Made by a program: the position numbers and the translations under genes
Shown: piece by piece, positions 1 to 12,116 of the stretch
How positions within the stretch are numbered: the stretch's first letter is position 1
Layout: every line of letters starts with the position of its first letter
Assembly (NCBI GenBank): GCA_009733775.1
Contig: WOGZ01000029.1
Location: 62,001 to 126,000, forward strand
DNA length: 64,000 bases
Source: Alectoria sarmentosa
Taxonomy: Eukaryota > Ascomycota > Lecanoromycetes > Lecanorales > Parmeliaceae
Direction: 5' to 3'
Notes under the pieces: generated by a model
The model's input: the letters and a program-made list of their open reading frames with translations, nothing else
What the model was told of the DNA's origin: nothing
Databases searched by the model: none

Positions 1-186
1 CTAGTAGTCTCGAGGAGCTGCACAGGTACTGATAGCCTGATTGTTGGTATGAGCTGGGTGGGAGAGCGGCCCGATTCAAGCTTGAATCCTTGAATATATA
101 ATAGATCTATGTGAAGCCTCGCAGGCAAAAAGCTGTGTCGTACTTCGTACAATCATGCCCGACCTCTATGTGCATCTATGCATTGT

Positions 187-2370
187 TTACAACTTGGGCC
201 CCTTCTGTCTTCTGGCTTCCCTGTCTTGATCCCTTAGCAAACGCCTCAAAATCTTGCCGCTGGGACTCTTAGGAATGACATCGACGAACTGGACACCTAC
301 TATGAATCAGCCCAATCGCTTATATTTCATAGAGATCTAGTCGGACCGATGTGGGTCCGAGCAAAGTAGAGGCTTACCTCCTTTCAACCATTTATGCCGG
401 GCTTTGTGCTTCTCGACATATTTTTGAATTTCTCTTACCAATATGCGGTCATTGTCTTCCAGACTCACAGACGATGACTTGACGATAAAGGCTTTCGGGA
501 GTTCGCCAGCGGCATCGTCAGGGACGGGAATTATAGCTACGTCGCCAACAGCAGGGTGCGTCAGAAGATGAGCTTCGAGCTCAGCAGGCGCAACTTGTAA
601 GCCCTGAGAGACGATCTTAGCCTATTCTTAATTATATCGAGTTGTAGGCTTAATACCTTTACCTTGATCAACTCCTTGATCCGGTCTACGATGAATATAT
701 GCTCGTTTCCCTGGGGACTCATCCTCACCAATGCTTCATCTCCGGTCCGCATCCACCCATCTTGGAATGTTTCTTTGTTTGCTTTAGAATTGTTGAGGTA
801 TCCTAGAACAACGCTGGGTGATTTGACGACAAGCTCGCCGGGCTGGTCATACCCTGTGATCTCCGTGCCTTCTATCGAAACAATCTTTGCCTGGACTGAC
901 GGTAGCAGCGAGCCACTCGATCCAAGAAGAATATCGTGAAATGCGGTGGCGCAGATTACGGTACTGGTCTCGGTAAGGCCTACAGGTAGAGTGAGCAAAC
1001 ATAAACCAAGAACGGCGAAGACCGTTGGGAGAATCTTACCATAACCTTGTCTGATCTTCCACGAAGGATACTGTGATTGCAGCTTCTCCGCCGTCTCCGC
1101 ACCCAAAGGTGCTGCGCCGGTAAATATTGATTGGACTGAACTGAGGTCGAATTTCTCCAAAGCCGCTTTGTTTTTTGCCATAAGAATAATGATTGGCGGT
1201 ACCTATACACGTGTATCAGCCAAAGTTGATCTGGCTTCCCCAATCATGGAGATAATCTATAATGATCTGTACCATCGTCAATCGGGACGCGGAGGAGACA
1301 TGGGGTGAAAGGTAGACTGGCTCACCAGGGGCAGATTGTTAATTTTGAATGTTTGAATGGAATTGAGAAATTGCTGGAACTCAAACTTCGGAAGATTAAT
1401 CACTTGATCGCCTCTATAGGTGGTCGCATGACAGATAACAACCAAAGAGTAGATATGGCTTTGTGGTAACAGACCCAGTACCACTTCCGTCATACCATAC
1501 TTACTGCCAGGCTCTTGTTTGGAATCTCTGTGGAGCTTCTCGGACGCGGCTATTTGCAGGACGTTGGATATGACGTTTCTGTGAGAAATCATGACCCCTT
1601 TCTATTTGGGTAGAATCAGCAGGCGTTGCACTTTGTATGGAGAAATGCATACGGGCAAACCAGAAGTACCACTTGAATAGCAAAGGAACGCAGTCTTCCT
1701 TGCGCCGTCGCCCTTCTGCCACTGGAGCTTCTCCAAGGGGGGGAGCATCTCTCCATCTTGAATGAGCTGATCCACAGTCTTGCACTCTGGTGGAGGAGCT
1801 GAACCACCAGTAGCTTCTTTGGGGAGAGCAAGTAGGTAGACACGGTTCTTTGGAATTCCAGAAATTGCAGCAGCTTCAAGTGCTATAGGTAAAAGAGGCA
1901 GACATGTAAATAAAGCTTTGGAGCCTGACGACTTCAGCTGATACTCTAACTCGGCCCGCGAGTAAGCTGCATTTGCTGGCGACGAGATTCCAGACAAGCT
2001 ATGAATGGCCCAAGACAACGTCAGAGTGTCAATCTATGCTCACATGCCCATTAGAAGCCGCCCCACCGTCAAGCTTTATATATATACCTACCGTATTGAG
2101 ACTGAATATTCCAATCACTTTGTCCCATTCCGTTCCTTCAGTGGGCTTCCAGCCAAGCTCTTTTGAAAGTGCCCGTGCTAGCTTGTCAACACGGTCCCGT
2201 ACCTCCAGAGCCGAGTACCCGCATCCGGTCAGTCCACAAGTGAATGGTTGCCTTGATTGGTGGAGAGGGTAGCGGCCATACTGCTCATTCAGCATGAATT
2301 CACTGAGGGGTATGGAATCTGGTGGATCAAAAGGCAGCTCCGGGACCCATTTAGGAGGGAGGAAGACCAT
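187..2370 (-). CDS. 4-coumarate:CoA-ligase-like acyl-CoA synthetase (ANL superfamily)
   Basis: The product adenylates a carboxylic acid (phenylpropanoid or fatty acid) and transfers it to CoA. Seven exons join in frame: 2092-2370, 1653-2033, 1326-1601, 1040-1202, 663-979, 378-603 and 187-299. They give 584 residues, a normal length for the family. The AMP-binding loop SSGTSGLPKGVMISH is rebuilt across the second intron (about residues 211-227). GYGLTET is rebuilt across the fourth intron, TGDEA follows, and the C-terminal catalytic lysine motif PKSPSGKILRR is present. The start is the first ATG before the conserved N-terminus. The protein ends in PKL, a weak match to a peroxisomal PTS1, which suggests but does not prove a peroxisomal location. 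The substrate cannot be read from the sequence. No cluster partners flank the gene. Confidence 0.93.
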
Positions 2371-5300
2371 CTTGATGGTATTCGAGTACCCTCGAGAGAG
2401 ACACCAATGTAATCATGGGATTCAATTGATGAATAAGAAAGAGGACAGTGAGAGAATGAGCAGGCTTCCAAAATGGGTTAACAGTCAACACTCCCAAAGG
2501 TTCCAACCCCGGTAGGGTCCCGTGGCGTTTCTGCGGGGGTTTGGTCTTTCCCGCGGATACCCGAAAGTTATAATCCCTCACTCTTGCAACGACACGAATC
2601 GCAACACATAATGCAGCCATATATTCTTGGGGATTGTCTGGGAAATGAGGAAAAGACAACAGAAACGTAGGAAAATCCGGAGACAGCTTCCAAGACCCGC
2701 ATATATCCTTCGATAACACCTTTGTCCAAGTCGACCTGGCCTGTAAGGCACACCAGCTGCCGGCATTTCACTACTTGGTACATAGGTATAACAACAATGG
2801 AGAGCCCACCAGAGAACCTCTTGCGAGCGAGGCTAGCAGTGGGATAGTTTCTTGACTATTAAGAATGGAAAAGGAACAATGGCGCCCATCTTGAATGATT
2901 CACCCTGAACGCAAGAGCTCCAAGCACTCGTCATCCGATCCCTGTTTTTGACGAAAATGAAAGACCAGTCAACGAACGAGATAGGCCTCTGAGCTGCCTT
3001 AGATGAAGAGATCCGTCATATGAGCTTGCAATTGTTGGGTACAGACTTTCCAAAGATTCAGAGAACCGGTGCTGAAGAGGAGATTTCCCGCCTGTCCAAA
3101 TATCGTCGGTGCACGTGACTGTTCGGGCCGTTCGACTCAGCACCTATACCTGTATGTATTAGAGGGAGCAGCCGGCGCCCCAGGCCGACGATTTCCTGAA
3201 GCTTGCGTGGAATCCCAAATTCTGGGCGCAATTCGAAAATCCATGGATCTGAGGATGTATCATACACGAGCTCAGCTGCAACAAACCGAACTCCAGCCCG
3301 TCAGTAATACAGAGTATCAGAAACAAACCTCGGGATTCGGACGTGCTATCGCTGGCTGTAACACCTTTGCACACGCTAAATTCGTCGGAAGGAGCTCAAC
3401 GGAAACGGGATGCTTATGACAGCTGGAGAATGTTGGTGACAATATCCTCTAAGCCTCGCTCTGGAATATGAACCAGCGGACCAGAGTATCCCAGCCTCTC
3501 GCACCTGATTTAGCGCTCGAATTACGCGTGGAATGAACACGCTAGCAGGACTGGGCACAGCACATCCATGGAGACCGACAGCTGGGTTGGTTAGGCTCGG
3601 TTGTTCGGGGCCCTCCTCCGCGTAAGAATTGCTGAGTTGCAAGCGCTTGAGTGAGGGGCCCTGGAGGCCTTCAGGCTACGCGGTCGTGGTGCGACAGAAA
3701 AAGGTTCAAGCGGAGTACCTGATGCCCAACCCTAAAGAAAAGGCTTCGAGGAGAGACTATGAAGGAACATTTAGGCTCAGAACTATCGCAGTCTAAACAT
3801 CGTAGCCTGTCCACCTCGACCGACTGGGATCCGGAACAACCGAATGTTAAGAGAGACCTTTGCCCTCTTAAGCAGAGTTGCTGTTTTCTGCTAACCTTGA
3901 TGACCAAAGCTCTGAGCCTGTTTCACTTGTCCCAGATGCATCGTGCACAAGCTCGAATCGTGCACTTGCAGCACCGATGCAGGTCTTGGAGACGACTCAC
4001 AGATCCCTCCTACACATAATATCGACTCTTCAAAGGCAGTCAGAGACGCTCAGTCCGAGGGCGACTTGCCGATCTCGTCATGGGAACCGAATATCTCAAG
4101 CCATGCATTCTATGCTGCGAAAGATCGTCTCCAATCCATGCATACCTGTTCGCGAAAGTCCTTGTTCACGACCCGGAATCCGTCAGGATTCGGTTGACAC
4201 AAAAGGAGGCGGAGAAAAGAGAATGAACGCTGAGCAGCTAGTTTGCACCCTCTATCAAGCTTGAAAAATGTTGTCAGCTGCAAAGTAATTCTTAAGAGGG
4301 ATTGAGAGGAAGAAAAGCCTTGGGGATGAACCATTTAAAGTTCAATGCATTTTGAGCCAACTCAATGGACTTCAGGAAAGTTCATAAGCACGATTCCTGT
4401 TGATTTCGATGGAACATGCCTTCGACCACTATCTGTTCTGGCAACAGTTGTTTCTAAGCTTGGCTAGTGACACTGATTATGGAGATGTCTCTCCTGGAGG
4501 CCTCCCACACTTGACCGAAGACTGTGATCGGAAAGACATTTACCCGGAGAGCTGCTTTGCCAAGGTGACGTCCATGTGAGTCTATTCTCCCAAGCAATTG
4601 AGTTCTGTAGGGATGTCGACCCCGAACATTCTCATCTCTGAGCGGCAAAGCAGAGTAAGGAACATCATTCCCAGGAAATTTATTGTCCTTATTGTCCAAG
4701 TCTGTTCAAAGGGACTGAGGGCTGGGCACCGAGGCGTTCACACCTAAGGCTTGTTGAGCCAGGATGAAGACTTTGCCAATGAAGAAGTGCTCTTGTTCAA
4801 ACGTGAAGTAGTGACTACGGCGGTGAAGACATCACCGCCCGAGTCTTTTGAGGTGGATGAATGCTGTTGACTGTTAATAGGACTGTTTGAGACTAAGTCG
4901 AATGAAGAAGTGCACTGCCTGAATCTGAATCTGGTGAAGTTGATGAGTACATTTGACTGTGAATACAACTCTGTGAGTCCAGACTGCATGTTGGAGATGA
5001 CAGAAGGCTTGATTCAGCAGGGCTTAGGGCTTAGGGCTCAGGGCTCAGGGCTCATGATGAATAAGGTAGCCAAGGTACTGGCCATTGTTGTGAATCTCAG
5101 TATCTTATTGAAGCTGTCGAAACATGTGGAACTCTAAATTTATTCCTCACTACGCCCAAAGCAGTGAAGCCAAGGCCACGGGAGTCACATCTCCAATCTC
5201 CATGATGAATGGCAAATCCGCCGGCGTCACTTTTGTCAGGGAATAGGTCAAAAGTCGAATCCTTTCTTTCTCCAAACATTTCTATCTTCTTCTTCTTCTT

Positions 5301-5761
5301 CTCCATTACATCTCCAACCCTCGACATCAAGCATCATCTTCAAGCCTTACATCTATCTCCCCACCAGCATTCATCTTGCTGGCGTCCAGCTTCACTTCAC
5401 TCCTGCCACCGATTGGATTCAAAGTCGATTTCTCTTTCCTTCCTTAAATTCCTTCTCCATTGCATCTCCGCCCCTCAACCATCAACATCAATCATCTTTC
5501 CCAAGATATCCGTCAACCACCGACTTCATATCTCCTTCTCCGTCTCTCTCCTCGCTCTTCCAAAACATCTCTGTCTCTCATCTTCTGTGGAATCCTGAAG
5601 TCTGCGCTTCCTTCTGCTGCAAAGGCCTCCCCGTACCAAGATATCTTCGAAGCAAAGGCCAGCTACCTGTGCCCCCAACTGTTGCCCTCTCTCAAGACTG
5701 CTACCTATCACTACCTGGTGCTACATCAGCGCTTGGTCGGGGAAGTCCACCCTTGGTCGAT
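2371..5761. other. Gene-poor spacer with possible decayed coding remnants
   Basis: About 3.4 kb without a gene I can support. It carries the promoter of the ligase at its left end and the pyrimidine-rich leader of the AlkB-like gene at about 5250-5760. On the minus strand between about 2930 and 3910, short open stretches in different frames have a protein-like composition, but they are broken by stops and match no family I recognise. A short degenerate tandem repeat lies at 5017-5054. Confidence 0.5.
5017..5054. repeat. Degenerate 7-bp tandem repeat (GGGCTTA/GGGCTCA)
   Basis: Five consecutive 7-bp units, two reading GGGCTTA and three reading GGGCTCA. The unit resembles the telomere repeat TTAGGG with one extra base. 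It is too short and too variant to be called a telomere relic with confidence. Confidence 0.7.
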
Positions 5762-8700
5762 ATGGCAAAGTGTAAGTTTTTCCGCACAATCCCCGGTCCA
5801 CTATAACCTTTGCGCTTTTGGCTGGAGAAGAGTCAAAGTCAAGAGATTTGCCGCAGAGGTCGTAGCCAGCGCTCACTGCTACGTCATATTCATATTCAGG
5901 TGACATCTTCTGAATCAATCCTGGCGTCTTATTCACTTGCCGCAGTCGTGGGTCGAAGTTTGATGATGGTGGCCCTTCATTGCTTATACCCCGCACAAAC
6001 ATCACTTCCTTTTTTCATACCCCGTCTGTCCCTTCACAGCCCTCGACGCTCAACCACATAGATAAGATACACACTTCTGTCCTTGTATAATCTTTTGAAG
6101 CGTACAATAGCTGACAGTTTTTCGGTTCAGCAAAATTTGTGTCTACAAAGACCAGCGAGATCAAAGACCTTTCAATCAACGCAACAGAGAGTTCACATAC
6201 TGCAATCAGCTCTGACGGTGGAGGTCAGTCCAAAAAGATCCTACGGCGATCGAGACGTTTGCAGGATATGCCAATACCTATATTCAACCCTAAGTTCCCG
6301 GCAACAATACAAGCGATGTCTAGCGAAATTATAACGTTTGCATCAACATTGCCGGATGGAGCTATCTTATCATCCGACAACGACTCTACCCTTATGGGGG
6401 TCACTAACAGTGCTATAACCTTAGATCATCATCCTTTCAAAGACGCAGAGTCTTTGTCAACAAATCCTAATATCTCGACCAAAAATGTGCTCAACAAGTC
6501 AGACATAGACACTTTGAGTGACCGCAATGAGACAGGTAACAAGGATAGCAAGGATTCTGATTTCAAGCAGAATAACGATAAAGAGGACAACCGCCTATCT
6601 GAGAAACCATTACGGTCTGAGCAAGACCATCTTGACCCTACTTTGATCAAATCAAAGAAGCGCAAAGCGGCTGCGTCCAGCGCCGAGAAGACCACCAAAT
6701 CAGCACTTACTCCACCACCAAAAAAGAAACAGAAAGTCAAAAGTTCGACTCCAAAGAGACAACGCAAAGCAGGCAATGAAAAACCCAAAACAGCAAAAGA
6801 GAGATTCCTGGCAGCGTCCGCTGACGACACACGTCCCCTACCGTGGGGTGAGCCCGAAGTGTGGGCAGAGGTATAGTCTTCCTCGCGGACGGATATCAAC
6901 TGGCAAGGCTGACATTTCTTCAGACTCGACCAGAGCTTTGCGAAGCTCTTCCTTGGTTCCGTTGCTGGCAAGGCGCTGGCCATACTCACGGTGGGTATTT
7001 GTTTGGGGTGCTGCTTGATGAGGACCAGGGTAAGCGTGCATATATGGATGAGCACGTTGTGATTACCAGAGCGTGAGACCAAGACTTTCTATTTAATGGC
7101 TCATTTGCTAACCTGCGCCAGGGGAGGAGGCATTGGGAAGAACGAATCAGGCGAGATCTGCCAAATAAAAGACCATGATTCAGAAAATGGCAGAATCAAG
7201 GCTTTCATAAAAAACGAAGAGCAGAATATGCCTTTGCATCTTATCATCGGTACGCCTTGTCTTCCTCCTGACCGTGATTAGTGATGTTGATTTTCAACAG
7301 GACAAAACAATATCCATTGCCCCTCCAGGATCCCTCATCGTTACTGCGTCACTCCAGATTTTCATATTACTGATCACTGGGATGAGAAGAGCAATGACCA
7401 TGTCGTTGTCAAATTCCGTCTCGAGAAGACCGATTTAGATTGCAAGAGTTGGTATGCTGCTGAGGGATCGCCAGAGGTTCACGTCCTTACCGACGTTAAG
7501 GCTCTGCGCAAGGAATGCCCGGAGTGCAATGTCACCAAACCGCAAGTTTTCGCGTCAGGATGGATGTGCCTCAATGGCAAGTGCGCCCTATTCTGGACCC
7601 TCAACGGGAGCCTTGCGCCAGAGGCTCAGAATTACAATTTGGCGTTCTTGCAGGAGCGTTGGGTTTTCGACGGCTTTCTGCCATCTTATGCAATGAGCCC
7701 CGAACTAATTCAGCCTAATAAGAATCATGGTCAGGCATTCCCTGCGACCAGACAATGCTGGGAGGGCATTGTCTGTAAACTCTGCGGTCGATGTAATTTA
7801 AGACAACATTGGGATGCTTGGAGATGCCGCACCGAAGGCTGCCCGTTTGAGCACAAGCTTTCGATGGACGTGATCCCAGCCTCAAGTGTAATGGGAGACG
7901 CTGGTTGTGGCTTTCAAGGTCATGGCGTTTCTCAAGACAAGGTTTCGGAACCGAGTATCATTTGCGAAATACGAAAGCATGGCTTATACCGCGAGTGTGT
8001 CTACCAGCTCGGTGATGGGCTTACTATCACCCATCTCATCTCCAACAACGTCATCAACAGCGAACCTGGAGGACCGGATGATCTCTTCTGCCAACTGCAG
8101 ACGGACGATGTTGGGCTCGAGAGGCTGCCAATGAAACAGAGTGTTGGTCAGTGTTCTTACTATCATGTCACGATTGGAATGGCTAATAAAAAAAACAGTG
8201 GAACAAACGTATTCAAGACATTTCAGTCACAACTTCGTGAGTCGTTACCTTGCATCCTGGTCCTTGCTCTCATACTTACACCTGGCACAGGGGATGCCCT
8301 ACAATTACGTTGTGGGACACGATAATTCAACAAGCCTTGCAGACGCTCCTGAAGGGATCAAGGAGGCTGTGCGTCGTATGACTTGGGCTGCAAAGCGCGC
8401 CGTCGCAGATGAAGATTTCGTAGCATTCAACGAAGTTCTTGCAATCGGTTACTTCGAGACAATGAAGATGAATGTTTGTGCTCTATTCCGACCCCCAGTC
8501 CACGTGCGCTATCCTCTGGCTAATATCTCTCAGTATCACGATGACGGTGAGGTATCACTCGGCCCCACGGTCGCCTCGATCTCACTGGGCTGCCCAGCCA
8601 AGATGAAGTGGCGCCTTAAGATGAAATACTGGTGCGGTTTCAAGGATAAGGATCGTAAACATTACGAGCCTGACCAGCCCATCCTTCGCGGTTGTCGTAA

Positions 8701-9159
8701 ACCTGAAGAGCGCCGCAAATTGAACAAATTGGCGAAGACAGCGAGCGCTGCAGAGCTTGATGCTGCTGCTCAAGTAGCATTAGCTTTTGGAAAGGGAGAA
8801 TCGAAAACACCTCCAGTGGTCTTGGAATTGGACCTCCGACATGGCGATTACATGGTGATGCATGGTGCTTCCATGCAGATTTACTACGAAGTAAGTATCC
8901 TTGGGAATGCTTTGATTGACTGGAGATTAATGAACTATAGCACATGGTCACCCCTACCGACAAGCTACGCTTCGGCCTTACATGCCGTTATGTCAAGCCA
9001 GAGATGGTCCCCGAAAGTATGCGCTCGATGGGAGACCTTACCCTCGATCCTGCAAACGCCTATGATGGTGATCTCGAGCTTTACAAGGATCACATGGAGA
9101 AGTATAAGGCAGGGAAAGTTACGAAGAGGAGAATTGCTTCGGTTGCAATTCAGGCATGA
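5762..9159 (+). CDS. AlkB-like 2-oxoglutarate/Fe(II) dioxygenase with N-terminal Cys clusters
   Basis: Nine exons sum to 2670 nt (889 residues). The first exon is only ten bases (5762-5771, ATGGCAAAGT), followed by a 359-nt intron with a GTAAGT donor; the rest are 6131-6870, 6924-7072, 7122-7249, 7301-8146, 8199-8236, 8291-8473, 8534-8890 and 8941-9159. The N-terminal 240 residues are polar and Lys/Ser-rich with an SV40-like nuclear signal PPPKKKQKVK near residue 200. Two Cys clusters, at about 414-440 (CPEC...C-x4-C) and 494-523 (CKLCGRC...C-x4-C), look like zinc sites. The C-terminal catalytic domain has the iron ligands in YHDDGE (H700, D702) and H818, and ends with RFGLTCR (R827, R833). 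That last motif fits the AlkB pattern R-x-x-x-T-x-R that binds 2-oxoglutarate. The predicted role is nuclear oxidative demethylation of a nucleic acid. The substrate is unknown. Confidence 0.88.
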
Positions 9160-10496
9160 GCGGATGATGGAATATTTGCTACCTACGGAACAGATGCTGA
9201 TGCATACAATTTCTTACCAATATACGATCACTATCGAGCTTCGGGGATATTACCTACCTATGGCTAGCTCGGCTTATCTAGCACACACAGGGGGCATACT
9301 TGAGCTCGGACTCTATTTACGACTTACTGCCATCTAGCACAATTGCTGATGATCTTTGAGCTTGGCTACCTACAACAATTGGGAGATGCTAGGCTTACGA
9401 CATCTTACGACTCAGGCTAGCGATTTCCATAGAGTACTTTACAGGCTAGAATATTCGCATGACCAAAGCTGCTTCCCCATGCAAAACACATGTGAAATCC
9501 AGATGACTGACTAGAACTCCAATCAAGCAGGACGACTGACAGCGAAAAGTTCAGACTTCGAGCCCCCGTTCCCAAGGCTCTGCCGGCTTGAGGCGCATAC
9601 AGCTTCATTAACCACCTAGGCACTTCACTCAATGGATCATTTCTTCGAAAACATGGGAGGCTCATAAAAAAATCAATCAAGTAGGGTATCCAGCAGCACA
9701 AGCTTCAGGTATGCTAGGCTTCGAGCACGGAATTCCTTGCTTTCCCGGCTTGAGAAGCATGCTGTCTTACTCTCCATCGAGAGCACATACCCAGGAATGT
9801 CATGCCATTCCAGGCTTGAGGAGCATACCATTTGACTAATCGCCCTGGCACTCCAACCCACCGTCCAAGCTTGAGACGGATGCAAAAAGATTGCACCACC
9901 GTTCCTCCAGTCCATCTCTGCTGTTCTATGATGCCATCTTGCCTTTAGCGCTGACAGATGCATAGAACCCAAGACGCCATTGCTGCTGTCGCGGAGCTCT
10001 CCTCCGCATACCCTGGCTACCCGAAAGGGCATGATATCCCAGGAACCAAAGGCAGAATGGCTTCTCTCCTCAATTTCTCCTCAATTTCACCTACCAAAAA
10101 AATGAAGTCGTGCGCTCTCTCCATCTGGCGTTGCTTGGGCCTTGAGGTGCCCCAGCTATTAGGTAGAAGACGGACTTGATGCCTCGAATATGAGTTGGTG
10201 GATAGCTGGGTCGGAATCCGATGAGCTTGAGTGAATGGCTGCTCGCATTGGATTGTTGGCTAGGAGAGGGGCCAAGCCCTTCGCATGTTATATCGTTGTC
10301 AGCTTTCTCTCGGCTTCTAATGCTATGCATCAACAACATCTGGCCTCACGATCAGGACGAGAACATTCTTGTTTGCCTATCCGAATCTAGTTTCATCAGG
10401 TCATCCCTCCCCTTTTCCTATGCCATCCCAGAATGGTCTCTTACCCCGACTAGCAAACAAAAGACAGCCTCACTCAACCTCCTTCCATCCCTCTTG
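9160..10496. other. Intergenic region with diverged tandem repeats
   Basis: Convergent spacer between the AlkB-like gene and the dehydrogenase. No gene is supported. It contains several imperfect copies of a motif like GGCTTGAGGAGCATAC, annotated separately. Confidence 0.6.
9535..9890. repeat. Imperfect repeat with core GGCTTGAGGMGCATAC
   Basis: Cores occur near 9580 (ggcttgaggcgcatac), 9750 (ggcttgagaagcatgc), 9813 (ggcttgaggagcatac) and 9870 (agcttgagacggatgc). The first and third copies also share flanks: each core is followed about 20 bases later by ggcactyca. The longer unit has drifted strongly. No coding function is evident. Confidence 0.55.
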
Positions 10497-11625
10497 CTAC
10501 TCAACGCCCCACCCGCCACCCTTCAGCCTCTCAAAGATCTCCTCCTCAGCAATTTCCATATTTCCCACAGTGATCCCCTCCCCACGCGGCCCCACATCAT
10601 TAAACTGTTCCACCACCCTCACTCTCCCCTTCGCAACCTCCAGGATCATACCTCCCTCGACTGCCACCTCTTTCGTACGCTCCCTAGCATGGCCGTTGCT
10701 CGACCGACTCCCCGTAGCGCCCAAGTCGGCCGACACATGTACCGCCTCATTCTCAACCAGCGAGACCATGACATCCGCTACGAATTCGGGTGTCACCCAA
10801 GCATTGTCTCCAGCAAGCAGCTTGAGTTTCTCCGGCGCTTCAGTCCACAGCGGTGTCTTTATCACGCCTGGGGCGACGCCCGTCACTCTGATTCCGAGTC
10901 GAGAGTCGAGTGGTGCAAGAGAGCGGACGAAGCCGTTGATGCCGTGTTTCGTGGCATTATAGATCGGGGCAGAGAGAGGGGTCCTCTGGCCTGCTATGCT
11001 GGAGATGTGGACAATTGATTTAAGAGAAGACTCCTTCTTTTGGTTGTTGTTGTTGTTGTTGGATGGGGAGAGGAAGTGGGAGATGGCGAGCTGAGTTGTG
11101 CGGATTGGATGGGTGAGGTTGATATCGAGGATGGCGTAGCGGTCTGACGTTGGACTGTCTTTGGAAGGAGTTTGGCCAGGTGGGTACCAGAAATTGGAGA
11201 AAGGCTTTGGGAAGTCAGTCGTCGAATTCGAAGCCAGTAGAGTGTACGCACAGGCTCGAAGATGCCAGCACCTGGACAGACAATATCCGCACCTCCAAAT
11301 TCTTTACTTGCAACATGGAACATGCGCTCTAGATGTTGCCAGTCTCGAACATCTGTCTTTTGGAAGACTGCTTTAGCGGGGGACTGCGAGTTATTGACAT
11401 GATTGGATACAAGCTCCTGAGCTTCAGGACGGAGGGTTAGGTCCGCGAAGAGAACGTTGCAGCGTTTGCTGAGGAGGGCGCTTGCGAAGCAGAGATTGAT
11501 CCCTTGGCTCTTGGTTAGAATATTTGAAGTTATTATAAGTGGTCGAGAAGCCGGTGCAGAAGACGTATAGTACCTGATCCCGCGCCAGTTATTATGGCTG
11601 TCTTACCTGCAAGCGATAACGCCAT
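10497..11625 (-). CDS. Short-chain dehydrogenase/reductase (15-hydroxyprostaglandin dehydrogenase-like)
   Basis: An NAD(P)-dependent oxidoreductase of the classical SDR fold, probably acting on a secondary alcohol or ketone. Three exons (11574-11625, 11252-11502, 10497-11204) give 336 residues. The N-terminal Rossmann motif TGAGSGI is rebuilt across the first intron. The next motifs are CPGAGIFEPPFSNFWYP (rebuilt across the second intron), HISSIAGQ with the catalytic serine, and YNATKHG with the catalytic Tyr and Lys, followed by GVAPGVIKTPLW. An Asn-rich loop (SNNNNNNQKK) is inserted before the catalytic serine. The tail runs about 80 residues past the core fold and looks low in structure. 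The substrate cannot be named. Confidence 0.92.
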
Positions 11626-12116
11626 GAGATCGATTGTAAGGTTGGAGAATGTAAAGTGAAGGAGAGGAGCGAGCCCCAGAAGGGGGCCCCCATGCTTTAT
11701 ACTCTCGTGTATCCTCGGACATGGGACTGGTATTGGCGCTCACTCGTTGGAAGAGGGGGCTCTCGGGCAGAAGTCTCCATGGCCTCAAGGCAGGTGTGCC
11801 GAGGCTTCATCAAGTGAAGACAAGGTTTGCCGGAGCTCGAGGCTCAACAGGCGTGCAGCCAGGAAAAGCGACATTTCTAGCCAGGGCTCAAATCCTGAAG
11901 ACGAGGAGGATATGAAGGAATCAGAACAGAATCAGGACAGCCCCAAGTAGTGCAAAGAGACCATGAAAGACTGCAATTTTCTTGGTTGCCAGCCGCCAAT
12001 CACACTTATAACTGAGCACTTGGCCCACCATTGCTGCAAATCATGTTGCAAATCATGTTCTCATTTTCATAAACATACCAAGCTAATTACATGCTCGTTG
12101 CACATTTGTAACAGTC
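11626..12116. other. Intergenic spacer upstream of the SDR gene
   Basis: About 490 bases holding the SDR promoter and the 3' flank of the transaldolase gene. I see no further gene. Confidence 0.6.

Noticed and set aside
5209..5903. Two plus-strand open stretches (129 and 147 codons) before the AlkB-like gene
   Set aside because: Pyrimidine-rich leader sequence giving Ser/Leu/Phe-rich translation; no splice joins them to the gene.
6429..7082. 217-codon minus-strand open stretch inside the AlkB-like gene
   Set aside because: It is antisense to a strongly supported exon; its composition mirrors the Lys/Ser-rich coding strand and it has no family features.
10221..11018. 265-codon plus-strand open stretch opposite the dehydrogenase
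   Set aside because: The minus strand carries clear SDR motifs; the plus-strand product is Ser/Pro-rich without features.
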